64,000 bases of DNA from NCBI RefSeq assembly GCF_032335695.1, contig NZ_JACTOJ010000010.1, positions 122,098-186,097 of the forward strand. The letters run 5' to 3'. Below the pieces are notes generated by a model that ran no database searches, was not told where the DNA came from, and saw only the letters and a list, made by a program, of their open reading frames with translations. The translations under genes and the position numbers were made by a program. Source of the DNA: JACTOJ01 sp032335695 (GTDB taxonomy: Bacteria > Bacillota > Clostridia > Clostridiales > Clostridiaceae). This document shows positions 1 to 9,215 of the stretch, piece after piece (position 1 is the first letter of the stretch; each line of letters opens with the position of its first letter).

Positions 1-19
1 TAGTATATTAAAAATTATT

Positions 20-48
20 AAGGGATTTCACTTTTTAGTGAATCCCTT
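20..48 (+). other. intergenic stem-loop before nifE
   Basis: An 8-bp stem AAGGGATT/AATCCCTT is extended by CACT/AGTG across a one-base bulge, with a short T-rich loop. No clear T-run follows, so it looks more like an mRNA processing or stability hairpin (perhaps at the 3' end of an upstream nif gene such as nifK, outside the window) than a strong terminator. The function is inferred. Confidence 0.5.
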
Positions 49-78
49 AAGTATTAAATTGTGATGGGAGTGAAGAGT

Positions 79-1464
79 ATGGCAATTAGTGATATAGATG
101 TTTTGATTGAAGAGAGGGAAAAGTCTATATTTTGTAATCATAAAAATAAAAAAGATAATTTTGAATGTGATAAGGAAAGTGTGTCTGGTACTGTAAGTCA
201 AAGAGCATGTGTATACTGTGGAGCTAGAGTCGTGCTAAATCCCATAACTGATGCCTATCATATAGTTCACGGTCCCATAGGTTGTGCCAGCTACACTTGG
301 GATATAAGAGGAAGTCTTAGCTCAGGAGAAGAGATATATAGAAATAGTTTTTCTACGGATTTAAGAGAAACGGATGTAATCTTCGGAGGAGAAAAGAAGT
401 TAACCAAAGCTATAGCTGAAATTGCAGAAAAATTTAAACCACCAATTATATTTATTTACTGCACCTGCATAGTAGGAGTAATAGGTGATGATGTAGATGA
501 AGTTTGTAGACAGGCTGAAAAAAAATTTGGAATCAGAGTTATACCAGTAAAATCTCCTGGGTTTGCAGGACATAAGTCAATGGGATATAAAGCAGCGTGT
601 AATGCACTTATTAATTTGATGGGAGATAAAAAGGAAAATTTGGAGGTTTCTAATCAAAGCAAGGGGATTACAGTGAATTATTTAGGTGATTTTAATTTAT
701 CAGGAGAGGTATGGATAATAAAAAATTATTTAAAAGCTATTGGTGTAGATGTTACTGCAACCATAACTGGTGATGCAAAATATGAAGATTTAATAAAGGC
801 TCCGGAAGCTTCTTTGAATATAGTTCAATGTGCAGGATCTATGACTTATCTAGCTAAGAAGATGGAAGCAAATTATAACATACCTTTTTTAAAAACAAGC
901 TTTTTTGGTTTGGAGGATACCAGAGAATCACTTTTTGCCATAGCTAATTTTTTTCAGGATGAAGAAATAATGAAGAAAGCTAAAGAATTAGTTAAAAAAA
1001 ATGAGGAAGTTATCAATGAGGAATTAAACTATTACAGAAAAAGACTTAAAGGAAAAAAAGCTGCAATATACGTAGGAGGAGGCTTTAAGGCTATATCCCT
1101 AATAAAACAGTTCAGAGATTTAGGAATGGAAACAGTGCTGGTAGGAACTCAAACTGGCAAAAAAGAAGATTATGATGTAATAAGAAACATAACTGTGGAA
1201 GGAACTATAATTTTAGATGATACCAACCCTTATGAACTTGAAAAGTTTATGAAGAAAACTAAGGCAGATATACTAGTGGGAGGAGTAAAAGAGAGACCTC
1301 TTGCTTATAAATTGGCAGTAGCATTTTGTGATCATAATCATGAAAGAAAACATCCGCTTTGCGGCTTTATTGGAGCTATTAATTTTGCTAAAGAAGTAGA
1401 TTTAAGTGTCAATAGCAATGTTTGGAATATTATTAAGAAGGAGAGAGGTGAATTATATGAGTAG
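79..1464 (+). CDS. nifE: Nitrogenase FeMo-cofactor scaffold protein NifE
   Basis: NifE forms a tetramer with NifN, on which the NifB-derived Fe-S core is matured to FeMo-cofactor before transfer to NifDK. The protein (461 aa from this start) has the oxidoreductase/nitrogenase component 1 fold. Visible motifs are the N-terminal cysteine region ACVYCGARVVLNP, then HGPIGCASYTWD, and the conserved YCTCIVGVIGDD. I chose ATG 79 because GGGAGTG lies 6-7 nt upstream; GTG 61 and ATG 64 are in frame but lack an upstream ribosome binding site. The 3' end overlaps the start of nifN-B by 8 bp, which implies translational coupling. The identity is firm because the next gene is the partner NifN fused to NifB. 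It could be confused with NifD, but the residues and context fit NifE. Confidence 0.95.
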   Translation: MAISDIDVLIEEREKSIFCNHKNKKDNFECDKESVSGTVSQRACVYCGARVVLNPITDAYHIVHGPIGCASYTWDIRGSLSSGEEIYRNSFSTDLRETDVIFGGEKKLTKAIAEIAEKFKPPIIFIYCTCIVGVIGDDVDEVCRQAEKKFGIRVIPVKSPGFAGHKSMGYKAACNALINLMGDKKENLEVSNQSKGITVNYLGDFNLSGEVWIIKNYLKAIGVDVTATITGDAKYEDLIKAPEASLNIVQCAGSMTYLAKKMEANYNIPFLKTSFFGLEDTRESLFAIANFFQDEEIMKKAKELVKKNEEVINEELNYYRKRLKGKKAAIYVGGGFKAISLIKQFRDLGMETVLVGTQTGKKEDYDVIRNITVEGTIILDDTNPYELEKFMKKTKADILVGGVKERPLAYKLAVAFCDHNHERKHPLCGFIGAINFAKEVDLSVNSNVWNIIKKERGELYE

Positions 1465-4129
1465 AAGTTACGTTAATCTTAATGTGAATCCATGCAAAAT
1501 GTGTATGCCTTTAGGAGGTGTATTGGCATTTAAAGGAATTGAGAGTTCCATGGTTATACTTCACGGTTCCCAAGGGTGCAGCACTTATATTAGAAGACAT
1601 ATGGCTGCTCATTATAATGAACCTGTGGATATCGCATCCTCATCTCTAAATGAACAGGGAACGGTTTATGGCGGCGCAGATAATCTTAAAAAGGGAATTA
1701 TGAATATGGCCAAACTATATTCTCCAAAGGTTATAGGCGTTTTAACTACATGCTTAGCAGAAACTATAGGGGAAGATACAAAACGAATAATAGAAGAGCT
1801 TAAGAAAGAGGAGCCTTGGATTAATAATATTGAAATTGTGGCATCTCCCACTCCAGGATATGGCGGAACACAATATGAAGGATATTTCACTGCCTTAAGA
1901 GCTATAGTAGCAAAAGTTACTACAGATTCTAATAAAAATGTATCAAGTTTAAACAATAAAATAAATGTTATATTACCTCCTTTAAGTCCTGGAGATGTAA
2001 GAAATATAAAAGAGATTATAGAGGCTTTTACAAATGACTATATTCTTATACCGGATATATCAGAAACCTTGGACGGTCCCTTTGTAAAAGAGTATTCCCG
2101 CATACCTGAGGGGGGAACAAAACTTGACCTTATTGCAGAAATGAAAAATTCAAAAGCAACTATAGAAATTTCAAATCCTCTCTCGGATAATATATCACCT
2201 GGTGTATTTTTAAAAGAAAAGTATGAAATTCCTCTCTATCAGATAAGTATTCCTACAGGCATAAAAAATTGTGATAAATTTCTAGAGATACTTTCTATGC
2301 TGACAGAAATTAAAATTCCAGAAAAGTATTTAAAGGAAAGAGGACGCTTACTAGATGCCATGGTAGATGCACATAAGTATAATGCTGAAGTAAGGGCTAT
2401 TATATACGGTGAACCTCATTATTGCAGTGCGCTAACAGATGTGGCTTTAGAGAATGGAATGAAGCCATTGGTTGTAGCCAGCGGACAGATTATTGAAATA
2501 AAAAAAGAAGACAAATTTTTTACTATAAAAGATGATCCCATAAATAATATGGAGCTTATAAAAAATCAGGATAAACCTCTGCTTATTGATGATACAGATT
2601 TTGATACCATTGAAAAGTTAGCAGTAAGCCTTAAGGCAAACATGCTTATAGGTAATTCAGATGGAAGAAGAATAGAAGAAAAACAGGGCGTTTTTTTAGT
2701 CAGAGAAGGCTTTCCTATTCATGATAGGTTAGGTGGGCAAAGAAAGAGAATAACGGGATATAATGGCACTATTGAGTTCATTGATGAAACTTCCAATGGT
2801 GTATTAGCATATACGGAAAGAACTTATAGAGAAGAAATGTACAATAAATATTATGTGCAGGAGGAAAAGCATATGGAAGAAAATAGTTTTTTTGATAATG
2901 AAACCATAAAGAAAAAAACTTTAGAGCATCCCTGTTATAATGGCTGTGCTTCTAACATGGCAAGAATGCATTTGCCAGTAGCCCCCAAATGTAATGTAAG
3001 CTGTAATTATTGCAATAGAAAATATGATTGTCCAAATGAGAGCAGACCAGGTGTAACCAGCGAAATATTATCTCCAGAAGAAGCTCTTGAGAAATTTAAA
3101 ATTGTTAAAGAGAAAGTTCCTAATTTGAAGGTAGTAGGCATAGCCGGACCTGGAGATGCCTTAGCAAATTTTGAAGCAACCAGTAAAACTTTGAAGCTTA
3201 TAAGACAAGCCGATCCTGATATTACTTTTTGTTTATCAACTAACGGATTGATGCTTCCTTTTTATGCTAATGAAATTATTAAATTAGGTGTAACACATGT
3301 AACTGTAACAATAAATTCCTTAGAGCCAGAGATAGTAGGAAAAGTATATAGAGAAATTAATTATCTAGGACAAAGGTACACAGGAAGAGAAGGTGCTGAA
3401 ATACTAATAAATAATCAGCTTTCAGGTCTTAAATACTTAACTTCTCACGGAATAATATGTAAGGTTAATACGGTGATGGTTAAAGGTATAAATGATGAAA
3501 AGATACCAGAGCTGGTAAAGGAACTAAAAAAATATGGTATATATATTAACAATATAATGCAAATGATACCTGCTTCAGGAAGCGTATTTGAAAATATGCC
3601 TTTAGTTACGCAAAAAGAACTTAATGATATGAGAAAGAGCTGTGAAGTGGATGTAAAGCAGATGTATCACTGCAGGCAGTGCAGAGCAGATGCTATAGGA
3701 ACTCTTTCAGAAGACAGATCTATAGAGTTTAGAATTAAATGCGATAAAAGTGAAGGAATTGCAATAGACAACAAGAAAAATATTGAAGAAGATTTGGTGA
3801 AAATTGCAATAGTATCTAAAAGTGGTCTTAATATAGATCAACATTTTGGACATGCTGAGGAAGTATATATTTATGTAAGCGGCAGAGAAGGAATAAAATT
3901 CCTTGAAAAACGCAGCGTAGAAAAATATTGTACTGGAAAAGAAGAATGTGATGATAAAGAAAAGGTTATGGAAAAAGTTATAGAAATGTTAGGAGACTGT
4001 ACAGCCTTAATAGCTATGAGAATAGGGGATGCACCTAGAAAAAAATTAGAGGATAAAGGAATAAAAGTTTATCAGATGTATGATACCATTAGCTCTGCAG
4101 TTCAAAAGGTTATGTCCTATAAGGCTTAA
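1457..4129 (+). CDS. nifN-B: NifN-NifB fusion protein (FeMo-cofactor biosynthesis)
   Basis: This 890-aa protein joins two cofactor-assembly factors. Residues 1 to about 460 are NifN (NPCKMCMPLGG, HGSQGCSTYIRRH, LTTCLAETIGED), the partner of NifE. From about residue 489 it is NifB, a radical-SAM enzyme that makes the carbide-containing NifB-co core. The SAM cluster motif is CNVSCNYC (C512, C516, C519), preceded by the EHPCYNGCASNMARMHLPVAP segment. From about residue 780 there is a NifX-like cofactor-binding domain (IDQHFGHAEEVYIYV). ATG 1457 is chosen because GAGAGAGGTG lies just upstream; an earlier in-frame ATG at 1406 lies well inside nifE. NifN-B fusion is known from Clostridium pasteurianum. 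The fusion junction looks intact, with no frameshift. Confidence 0.96.
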   Translation: MSRSYVNLNVNPCKMCMPLGGVLAFKGIESSMVILHGSQGCSTYIRRHMAAHYNEPVDIASSSLNEQGTVYGGADNLKKGIMNMAKLYSPKVIGVLTTCLAETIGEDTKRIIEELKKEEPWINNIEIVASPTPGYGGTQYEGYFTALRAIVAKVTTDSNKNVSSLNNKINVILPPLSPGDVRNIKEIIEAFTNDYILIPDISETLDGPFVKEYSRIPEGGTKLDLIAEMKNSKATIEISNPLSDNISPGVFLKEKYEIPLYQISIPTGIKNCDKFLEILSMLTEIKIPEKYLKERGRLLDAMVDAHKYNAEVRAIIYGEPHYCSALTDVALENGMKPLVVASGQIIEIKKEDKFFTIKDDPINNMELIKNQDKPLLIDDTDFDTIEKLAVSLKANMLIGNSDGRRIEEKQGVFLVREGFPIHDRLGGQRKRITGYNGTIEFIDETSNGVLAYTERTYREEMYNKYYVQEEKHMEENSFFDNETIKKKTLEHPCYNGCASNMARMHLPVAPKCNVSCNYCNRKYDCPNESRPGVTSEILSPEEALEKFKIVKEKVPNLKVVGIAGPGDALANFEATSKTLKLIRQADPDITFCLSTNGLMLPFYANEIIKLGVTHVTVTINSLEPEIVGKVYREINYLGQRYTGREGAEILINNQLSGLKYLTSHGIICKVNTVMVKGINDEKIPELVKELKKYGIYINNIMQMIPASGSVFENMPLVTQKELNDMRKSCEVDVKQMYHCRQCRADAIGTLSEDRSIEFRIKCDKSEGIAIDNKKNIEEDLVKIAIVSKSGLNIDQHFGHAEEVYIYVSGREGIKFLEKRSVEKYCTGKEECDDKEKVMEKVIEMLGDCTALIAMRIGDAPRKKLEDKGIKVYQMYDTISSAVQKVMSYKA

Positions 4130-4135
4130 GGAGGT

Positions 4136-5047
4136 ATGAATAAAGTGCATAATACGGCTATTATAGATAGAACTTTATTGGAACTTTCTAATGCTGATTT
4201 AAATATTCCTAATGATGAATTTCTATGGATGGCTGAATGTTTGATAGATATGGGAGCAGATTTTATAGCTGTAAATGCTAAAATTAAAGATAAAATTTGC
4301 ATGTCATGGAAAAAGTTCAGCACTATAGATTTAACAGAGGAATTTATAACAATTTATAGTGATGAGATAAATAATGAATCTTTAGAGAAAGTAAGAAAAT
4401 TTGAAAAAACAGAAAAAGTAAATATAGCAGGATTATCTAGCTGTGCTCCTTGGCAATGGGAAAAATACGTAGGCTTACTTAAAAAGTATATTTCTGTTCC
4501 AGTTTGTATATGTCCGAGCAATAGAAGTGGAATGGCCTCCTCCACAGCTGTAGAAGCTGCTGCAGCTGGGATAGAATATGTCATCACTTCCTTTGCTGGA
4601 TATGGTGATAATGGAGGGGGAGCAGCCCTGGAGGAAGTTGTAATGGCATTAAATTTACTATATGGAATTAATAAAAAATTTAACATGGTGAATATTCCTA
4701 AATTTATAGAAGTATTTGAATGGGTGACGGGAAGGGAAGTCCCTTCTCAAAAGCCTATTTTAGGAAGAGATATATTTAAATGCGAATCGGGAATACATGG
4801 TGATGGCATATTGAAAAAGTCTAGTACCTATGAACCTTATCCTCCAGAACTGGTAGGGCAGAAGCGAGAGTTTGTAATAGGTAAACATTCAGGGAAATCC
4901 ATGCTGAAGGAAAAGTTAAGAAATCTTCATATAGAATGTAATGATTATGAAATAGCATCATTAATGGATAAAATTAAGGAAAAAAGTATGAATGGTATGC
5001 GTATAGATGACAATATGCTAATTAAATTAGTATTATCAAATGTATAA
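4136..5047 (+). CDS. nifV: Homocitrate synthase omega subunit (NifV-omega)
   Basis: In C. pasteurianum, homocitrate synthase is made of two polypeptides, omega and alpha, together equivalent to NifV. This 303-aa protein has a degenerate DRE-TIM barrel N-terminal half: IDRTLLELSNADL stands where active enzymes have the DTTLRDGEQ motif. Its C-terminal half carries the linker-type features normally downstream of the barrel (CESGIHGDGILKKSSTYEPY, FVIGKHSGKSML). It therefore appears to supply the C-terminal part while the alpha subunit supplies the catalytic barrel. It starts 6 bp after nifN-B with AAGGAGGT overlapping the spacer, and lies 2 bp before the first possible alpha start, so this is one operon. 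Homocitrate is the organic ligand of FeMo-cofactor. Confidence 0.9.
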   Translation: MNKVHNTAIIDRTLLELSNADLNIPNDEFLWMAECLIDMGADFIAVNAKIKDKICMSWKKFSTIDLTEEFITIYSDEINNESLEKVRKFEKTEKVNIAGLSSCAPWQWEKYVGLLKKYISVPVCICPSNRSGMASSTAVEAAAAGIEYVITSFAGYGDNGGGAALEEVVMALNLLYGINKKFNMVNIPKFIEVFEWVTGREVPSQKPILGRDIFKCESGIHGDGILKKSSTYEPYPPELVGQKREFVIGKHSGKSMLKEKLRNLHIECNDYEIASLMDKIKEKSMNGMRIDDNMLIKLVLSNV

Positions 5048-5067
5048 GCATGAAGGGCGGTGTGAAA

Positions 5068-5793
5068 ATGTCATACAAAATAGTAGATACTACCTTGAGG
5101 GACGGAGAGCAAAGACCCGGCCTTTCTTTTAATATGAATCAGAAGCTAAATTTAGCTAAATATATTGATAGCTTAGGAGTATATCAAATAGAAGCTGGAG
5201 TTCCTGCTATGAAAGGAGAAGAGAAAGAAAGTGTATGGCAGATTTGTCAGCTTGGATTAAACTGTAAAGTGTCTGCATGGAATAGATTAAGTGTAGGAGA
5301 CATAAAAGAATCTATGGAGTGTGGAGTAGATATAATTCATATTTCGGCACCAGCCTCAAGGATACAAATAAGTAAGAAGCTTAAAAGAGATGAAAATTGG
5401 GTATTGGATAAGTTAAAAGAGTGCATATTTTATTGTCTTGAAAGAAACTTTCAGGTTTCTATAGGACTTGAAGATGCCTCTAGGGCTGAAGAAAACTTTT
5501 TAATCAGCCTATGTGATCTTGCGAATTCTATGAAAGTAAGACAAATAAGATATGCAGATACCGTAGGGATATTGACTCCTAAAAAAACCTATGAAATCAT
5601 AAAAGGATTAACAGAAGGTACAAATATAGATCTAGAATTTCATGGACATAATGATTTTGGAATGGCTGAGGCTAATACTTTGGCTTCAATAGCTGCGGGA
5701 GCAAAATATGTAGATTGTACTTTAAACGGAATAGGAGAAAGGTCTGGAAATTGCGATTACAACAAATTGATATTAAATATGGATTTGGTATAG
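5068..5793 (+). CDS. nifV: Homocitrate synthase alpha subunit (NifV-alpha)
   Basis: This 241-aa catalytic TIM-barrel half of homocitrate synthase condenses acetyl-CoA with 2-oxoglutarate. It carries the DTTLRDGEQRPG signature at its N-terminus, a GLEDASRA segment, YADTVGILTP, and the metal-binding HGHNDFGMA motif near the end. It stops right after NGIGERSGNCDYN, so it lacks the C-terminal domain of full-length NifV (usually about 380 aa). That part is supplied by the upstream omega gene. ATG 5068 is preferred over ATG 5050 because AAGGGCGGTG is placed correctly for it. The split is characteristic of the clostridial gene pair, not a recent frameshift: both halves have their own ribosome binding site, and the omega protein has its own barrel-like N-terminus. 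Confidence 0.92.
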   Translation: MSYKIVDTTLRDGEQRPGLSFNMNQKLNLAKYIDSLGVYQIEAGVPAMKGEEKESVWQICQLGLNCKVSAWNRLSVGDIKESMECGVDIIHISAPASRIQISKKLKRDENWVLDKLKECIFYCLERNFQVSIGLEDASRAEENFLISLCDLANSMKVRQIRYADTVGILTPKKTYEIIKGLTEGTNIDLEFHGHNDFGMAEANTLASIAAGAKYVDCTLNGIGERSGNCDYNKLILNMDLV

Positions 5794-5807
5794 CACTTAT
5801 TATATAA

Positions 5808-5852
5808 TTTATACAATCCTTTATAAACAATATGGTTGTATAAACAAAGGAT
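5808..5852 (+). other. inverted repeats between nifV-alpha and the DUF2325 gene
   Basis: TTTATACAA (5808-5816) is an exact inverted repeat of TTGTATAAA (5836-5844). An overlapping alternative pair is ATCCTTT (5817-5823 region) with AAAGGAT (5846-5852). These could form a weak terminator or alternating RNA structures, or be an operator. No T-run follows. The function is unknown. Confidence 0.35.
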
Positions 5853-5886
5853 AAAATCTTTATGTTAGATTAGAGGGTGCTTTTGA

Positions 5887-7431
5887 TTGGAAAATATGAA
5901 TATAGATACTTTCTCTAAGTTAATATCTGAGAAATATAATATAAGTGGAGAAACTTTAAGAGACTATATATTTGCTAATCTCAGTGTTGGTATATCTAGA
6001 AACAAGAGTTTGATTAATGAAATAGAAAAAATATATAAGGCGGATAAAGCAAGATATTATAATGCCATAATAAATTCCAGCAGCTCAAACCATATTATAA
6101 TGAAGCAAGGGACGCTTTCTCAAGAAATACAAGGAAGAAAAGTGTTAGGCTTGTTTATTGAGGCGGAAAGAGACGGCGATTTAAGAAGCAAGCTCATTAA
6201 AATTCTTAGAAGAAATTATAATATAGTATATAATGCGGTAAAGAAAAAAAATAACAAAGAGTTAAAAGACAGATATATAAAGATGGATGAAATTACTCGA
6301 AGTATGGAATCTAAATTAGATGCTGCAATCTATTTTTATTTTTCTATTTATTGTTCTCCGGAGGAAGTGGATCAGGGGTACATTGGGGCAATAATTAATG
6401 ATATTATTAACTTTGAATCTTTAAGTCCCATGAAAATCAGTATAGAAAATGAGTTAAATAGGGACAAAGATAAAATTCAAGAAATAAAAAATATGCTGCA
6501 AAAGCATTATGGAAAGTTATCTAGCTATAAGGATGTTTTAAATAGTGAAACAGATTTTATAGAACAAATTGGAGCAGTAATAGAAAACATTTTATTAATA
6601 AATAAATTAGATATAAAACATTTGCTTAAAAATTCAGAATATATAGACATAGATAAAATAATACTGGCAGTAGTTAAAAGGGGTTATAGTAAATTAGATT
6701 CAAAAGAAATAATGCAGCAAATAGTTATAGGAATCTTTATTCAATCACTATTAAATGAATATAAGGATTGCAGAAACATTTATTTCAGCAATTGCCAGGA
6801 AAATTTATATTTGAAGTTAGATTCCTTGGAATATAAAGTTGAAACTATTGCTAATGAGAATTTAGAATTGAAAAACAGTACGCTATTACTAAAAGCTGAT
6901 AAAGATAATTTTAAAGAAACTTTCAATAATGAAATTAATAAAATAACTAGAGTTCATAAAGCAGAAATAGTGAATATGGAATACAAGATAAAAGAGCTGG
7001 AAAAGAAATTAGAAGAAGAAAAAAAATATCGTAATGAATTAAATTCATTACAAGAATACATATTCAGCATTAGTAATGATTATGAGCCTACAGAGTCAGA
7101 TATATCCTTAGAGAAATTTATTAATAATAAGCAAATATTAATAATTGGCGGACCTAAAGACTGGAGAAGAAAAATTAGAGATAAATATCCTACTCTTAGG
7201 ACACTAAATGGATTTAATGAAAACTTTGAAATAAGAGTCTTAAATAATGCTGATTGCGTATTTTTTTATACTGGCTTCATGAGCCATTCAACCTATAATA
7301 GAGCAATGAATTTTATAAGAGTCCACGAAATTAAATTTGGATATATAGGAAAAACAAATATAGAATTAGTTGAGAGGGAGATAGCCGAGGAATTAATAAA
7401 TATATACGAAAAAAAGAATAATAATTTTTAA
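5887..7431 (+). CDS. DUF2325 domain protein with long coiled coil
   Basis: This 514-aa protein of unknown function starts at TTG 5887 with GAGGGTGC 8 nt upstream (ATG 5896 is an alternative). The first 310 residues are helical and not recognised. Residues about 320-400 are a charged coiled coil (KIKELEKKLEEEKKYRNEL). The last 110 residues match the DUF2325 pattern: a Rossmann-like strand ILIIGGPKDWRRKI, then LNNADCVFFYTGFMSHST, a typical 'D-V-hydrophobic-SH' core, and a final strand FGYIGKTN. Its place between nifV and an AnfO-like gene, 20 bp from the latter, suggests a role linked to nitrogenase. That role is an inference from position only. Confidence 0.75.
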   Translation: MENMNIDTFSKLISEKYNISGETLRDYIFANLSVGISRNKSLINEIEKIYKADKARYYNAIINSSSSNHIIMKQGTLSQEIQGRKVLGLFIEAERDGDLRSKLIKILRRNYNIVYNAVKKKNNKELKDRYIKMDEITRSMESKLDAAIYFYFSIYCSPEEVDQGYIGAIINDIINFESLSPMKISIENELNRDKDKIQEIKNMLQKHYGKLSSYKDVLNSETDFIEQIGAVIENILLINKLDIKHLLKNSEYIDIDKIILAVVKRGYSKLDSKEIMQQIVIGIFIQSLLNEYKDCRNIYFSNCQENLYLKLDSLEYKVETIANENLELKNSTLLLKADKDNFKETFNNEINKITRVHKAEIVNMEYKIKELEKKLEEEKKYRNELNSLQEYIFSISNDYEPTESDISLEKFINNKQILIIGGPKDWRRKIRDKYPTLRTLNGFNENFEIRVLNNADCVFFYTGFMSHSTYNRAMNFIRVHEIKFGYIGKTNIELVEREIAEELINIYEKKNNNF

Positions 7432-7451
7432 ATATGTAAGGGGGCTAATGA

Positions 7452-8066
7452 ATGAACATTGCTGCATTGCTGGATGAAAAGAATAATGCTGTTTCTTTTA
7501 ACGAAGGAGGCATAATAAAAATATTTTCTAGAGGTATTAGCGGATGGACTGTTATAAAGGAAATTCCATTCAACATTGATAGTTCTCTTAGTTTAAAAGG
7601 TATAAGGGACAGCATAAGAGAAATGGTAATTCAGCTAACCGAATGTAAAGTATTTGCGGCAGAGGATGTTACGGGAATACCTTATAATATATTAGAAAGC
7701 TTTGGATTTAATATATGGAGAGTTAATGGAGAACCTAAGGATTTTTTGGATTATATTCAAAATAATGAGGAAGAAGCAGAAAGTGAAAAAACAACTGAAA
7801 ATAAGGATATTCCAGTGCCTGTAGAAACTGATAAAAAGGGTTACTACTGTATAGATTTAAAAAATGTTATGGAGCACAACGAAAAAGTAACTTCTAAACA
7901 AGTGCTTTTACCATTCCTAAAAAATTGTGAATTTGAAGAATTAGAGGTTAGCTGTACTCATGTTCCTCCATGGTTTAATGTAGAAGCTAAAAAACTAAAT
8001 TTTGAATTTCAGAGTTTAGAAATTGGACAAAATCTATTTAAAGTTAAAATTTATCATAAAAAATAA
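7452..8066 (+). CDS. AnfO-like nitrogenase accessory protein
   Basis: This 204-aa protein resembles the AnfO family, first seen beside the iron-only nitrogenase genes. Its N-terminal half (MNIAALLDEKNNAVSFNEGG, then IKIFSRGISGWTVIKEIPF) has the family's layout: an initial strand, a signal such as 'sf.egg.i.vy.r', and a segment FAAEDVTGIPYNILESFGFNIW. The middle is acidic (about residues 98-120), and the C-terminal part holds EVSCTHVPPWF. It follows the DUF2325 gene by 20 bp with a strong AAGGGGGC ribosome binding site and ends before a terminator, so it closes this operon. No anf structural genes are in the window; they could lie upstream. The biochemical role of AnfO is not known to me. Confidence 0.75.
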   Translation: MNIAALLDEKNNAVSFNEGGIIKIFSRGISGWTVIKEIPFNIDSSLSLKGIRDSIREMVIQLTECKVFAAEDVTGIPYNILESFGFNIWRVNGEPKDFLDYIQNNEEEAESEKTTENKDIPVPVETDKKGYYCIDLKNVMEHNEKVTSKQVLLPFLKNCEFEELEVSCTHVPPWFNVEAKKLNFEFQSLEIGQNLFKVKIYHKK

Positions 8067-8090
8067 ATATCTATGGTATCATATGCAAAC

Positions 8091-8134
8091 AAAAATAAAG
8101 GTGCATTCTAAAATTTGCATCTTTATTTTTATTT
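8091..8134 (+). terminator. rho-independent terminator after the AnfO-like gene
   Basis: AAAAATAAAGGTGCA pairs with TGCATCTTTATTTTT (one G-T wobble), with a 10-nt A/T-rich loop and trailing T residues. The rest of the gap to 8340 is AT-rich and probably holds the promoter of the next gene; I see no further feature in it. Confidence 0.8.
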
Positions 8135-8340
8135 CCGGTTTAAATTGCTATATAAAACATATTTAAATAGGAAATTTATTAAAATTATAAAATGGATAAT
8201 TATATTAAAAAATAATAGAAAAATGTTATAAAACAATATATAATTGTATGAAAGTATTATTGTTTTTGATTAAAATATATTAAAACATTAAAAATGCAGG
8301 GATGACTGGAAAAATTACTATATATTGGGGGAATAGGATT

Positions 8341-9165
8341 ATGGAAGAAATATTTGATTATGCTATAATAAATGAGAGTATAGCACCTCTAAAAAGCACT
8401 TCAGATAATTTTAGCGAAACTACGGATGAACTCATATTTGGAATGATAGTTAAAATACTAAAAAAACAAGAAGAATGGTATTATGTAGAAACAGATTATG
8501 ATTATTGCGGCTATGTAAATAGAAAATCCCTACTTATAGATAACCAAAGAGCAGGGGAATGGAGGAAAATTGCTAAAGCTCATGTGTATAAATCCTTTGC
8601 AGATATAATGGTAAAACCATACTACCAAAGCAATATTTTAAAAACTGTTACCAGAGGAGCAATCTTAAGTGTAACAGGAAAAACTGAAGATAATTGGAAA
8701 GAGGTAGAGCTGCCAGATAAAACTAAAGCCTGGATAAAAGCACCTTTCCTAGAAGAGTTTAAAAACTTATCAGTAAAGGAAGATGAAGATAAAATAAGAG
8801 AAAATCTTGTTTATATAGCAAAGCAATACTTGGGAGTTCAATACAGATGGGGAGGCAAAACTCCAATGGGGATAGATTGTTCAGGTCTATGCTCTATGGC
8901 TTATATGCTTAACGGTATAACAATATATAGGGATGCGGAGCTTAAGGAGAAATACATGAAGTCCATAAGTATAGATAAAATAAAGCCAGGAGACTTGATC
9001 TTTTTTCCTGGACACGTGGCAATGTATATTGGAGATAATAGATATATTCATTCTACTGGAAAATCTCATGGTGTAACAATAAATAGTTTAAAAAGCGATG
9101 ACTTTGATTTTAGGGAAGATTTAATTGACAAAATAACAGCTATTGGAACAATATTTGATTTATGA
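8341..9165 (+). CDS. SH3-domain NlpC/P60 peptidoglycan endopeptidase
   Basis: This 274-aa predicted cell-wall peptide hydrolase resembles the YkfC/dipeptidyl-peptidase VI layout: two SH3b-like domains (about residues 1-65 and 75-135) followed by an NlpC/P60 cysteine peptidase. The catalytic Cys sits in MGIDCSGLCSMAY, the His in FPGHVAMYIGDNRYIHSTG. YkfC-type enzymes cleave gamma-D-glutamyl-diamino acid bonds in muropeptides. I chose ATG 8341 because GGGGGAATAGG precedes it; ATG 8302 is in frame but has a weaker context. No signal peptide is visible, so it may act inside the cell on recycled or imported peptides. A terminator separates it from the EutH-like permease. Confidence 0.85.
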   Translation: MEEIFDYAIINESIAPLKSTSDNFSETTDELIFGMIVKILKKQEEWYYVETDYDYCGYVNRKSLLIDNQRAGEWRKIAKAHVYKSFADIMVKPYYQSNILKTVTRGAILSVTGKTEDNWKEVELPDKTKAWIKAPFLEEFKNLSVKEDEDKIRENLVYIAKQYLGVQYRWGGKTPMGIDCSGLCSMAYMLNGITIYRDAELKEKYMKSISIDKIKPGDLIFFPGHVAMYIGDNRYIHSTGKSHGVTINSLKSDDFDFREDLIDKITAIGTIFDL

Positions 9166-9171
9166 TTTTAC

Positions 9172-9202
9172 AAAAAGTGAGATGAAAACCTCACTTTTTT
9201 AT
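9172..9202 (+). terminator. terminator after the NlpC/P60 gene
   Basis: A perfect 10-bp stem AAAAAGTGAG/CTCACTTTTT with an 8-nt loop and a T-run. The ribosome binding site of the next gene (TTGGAGAATT) follows directly, so some read-through into it is likely. Confidence 0.85.
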
Positions 9203-9215
9203 TGGAGAATTAACA

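Noticed and set aside
5794..5886. sigma-54 (-24/-12) promoter for the DUF2325/AnfO-like pair
   Set aside because: No TGGC-N8-TTGC-like pair is visible, so nitrogen control by sigma-54 is not supported here.
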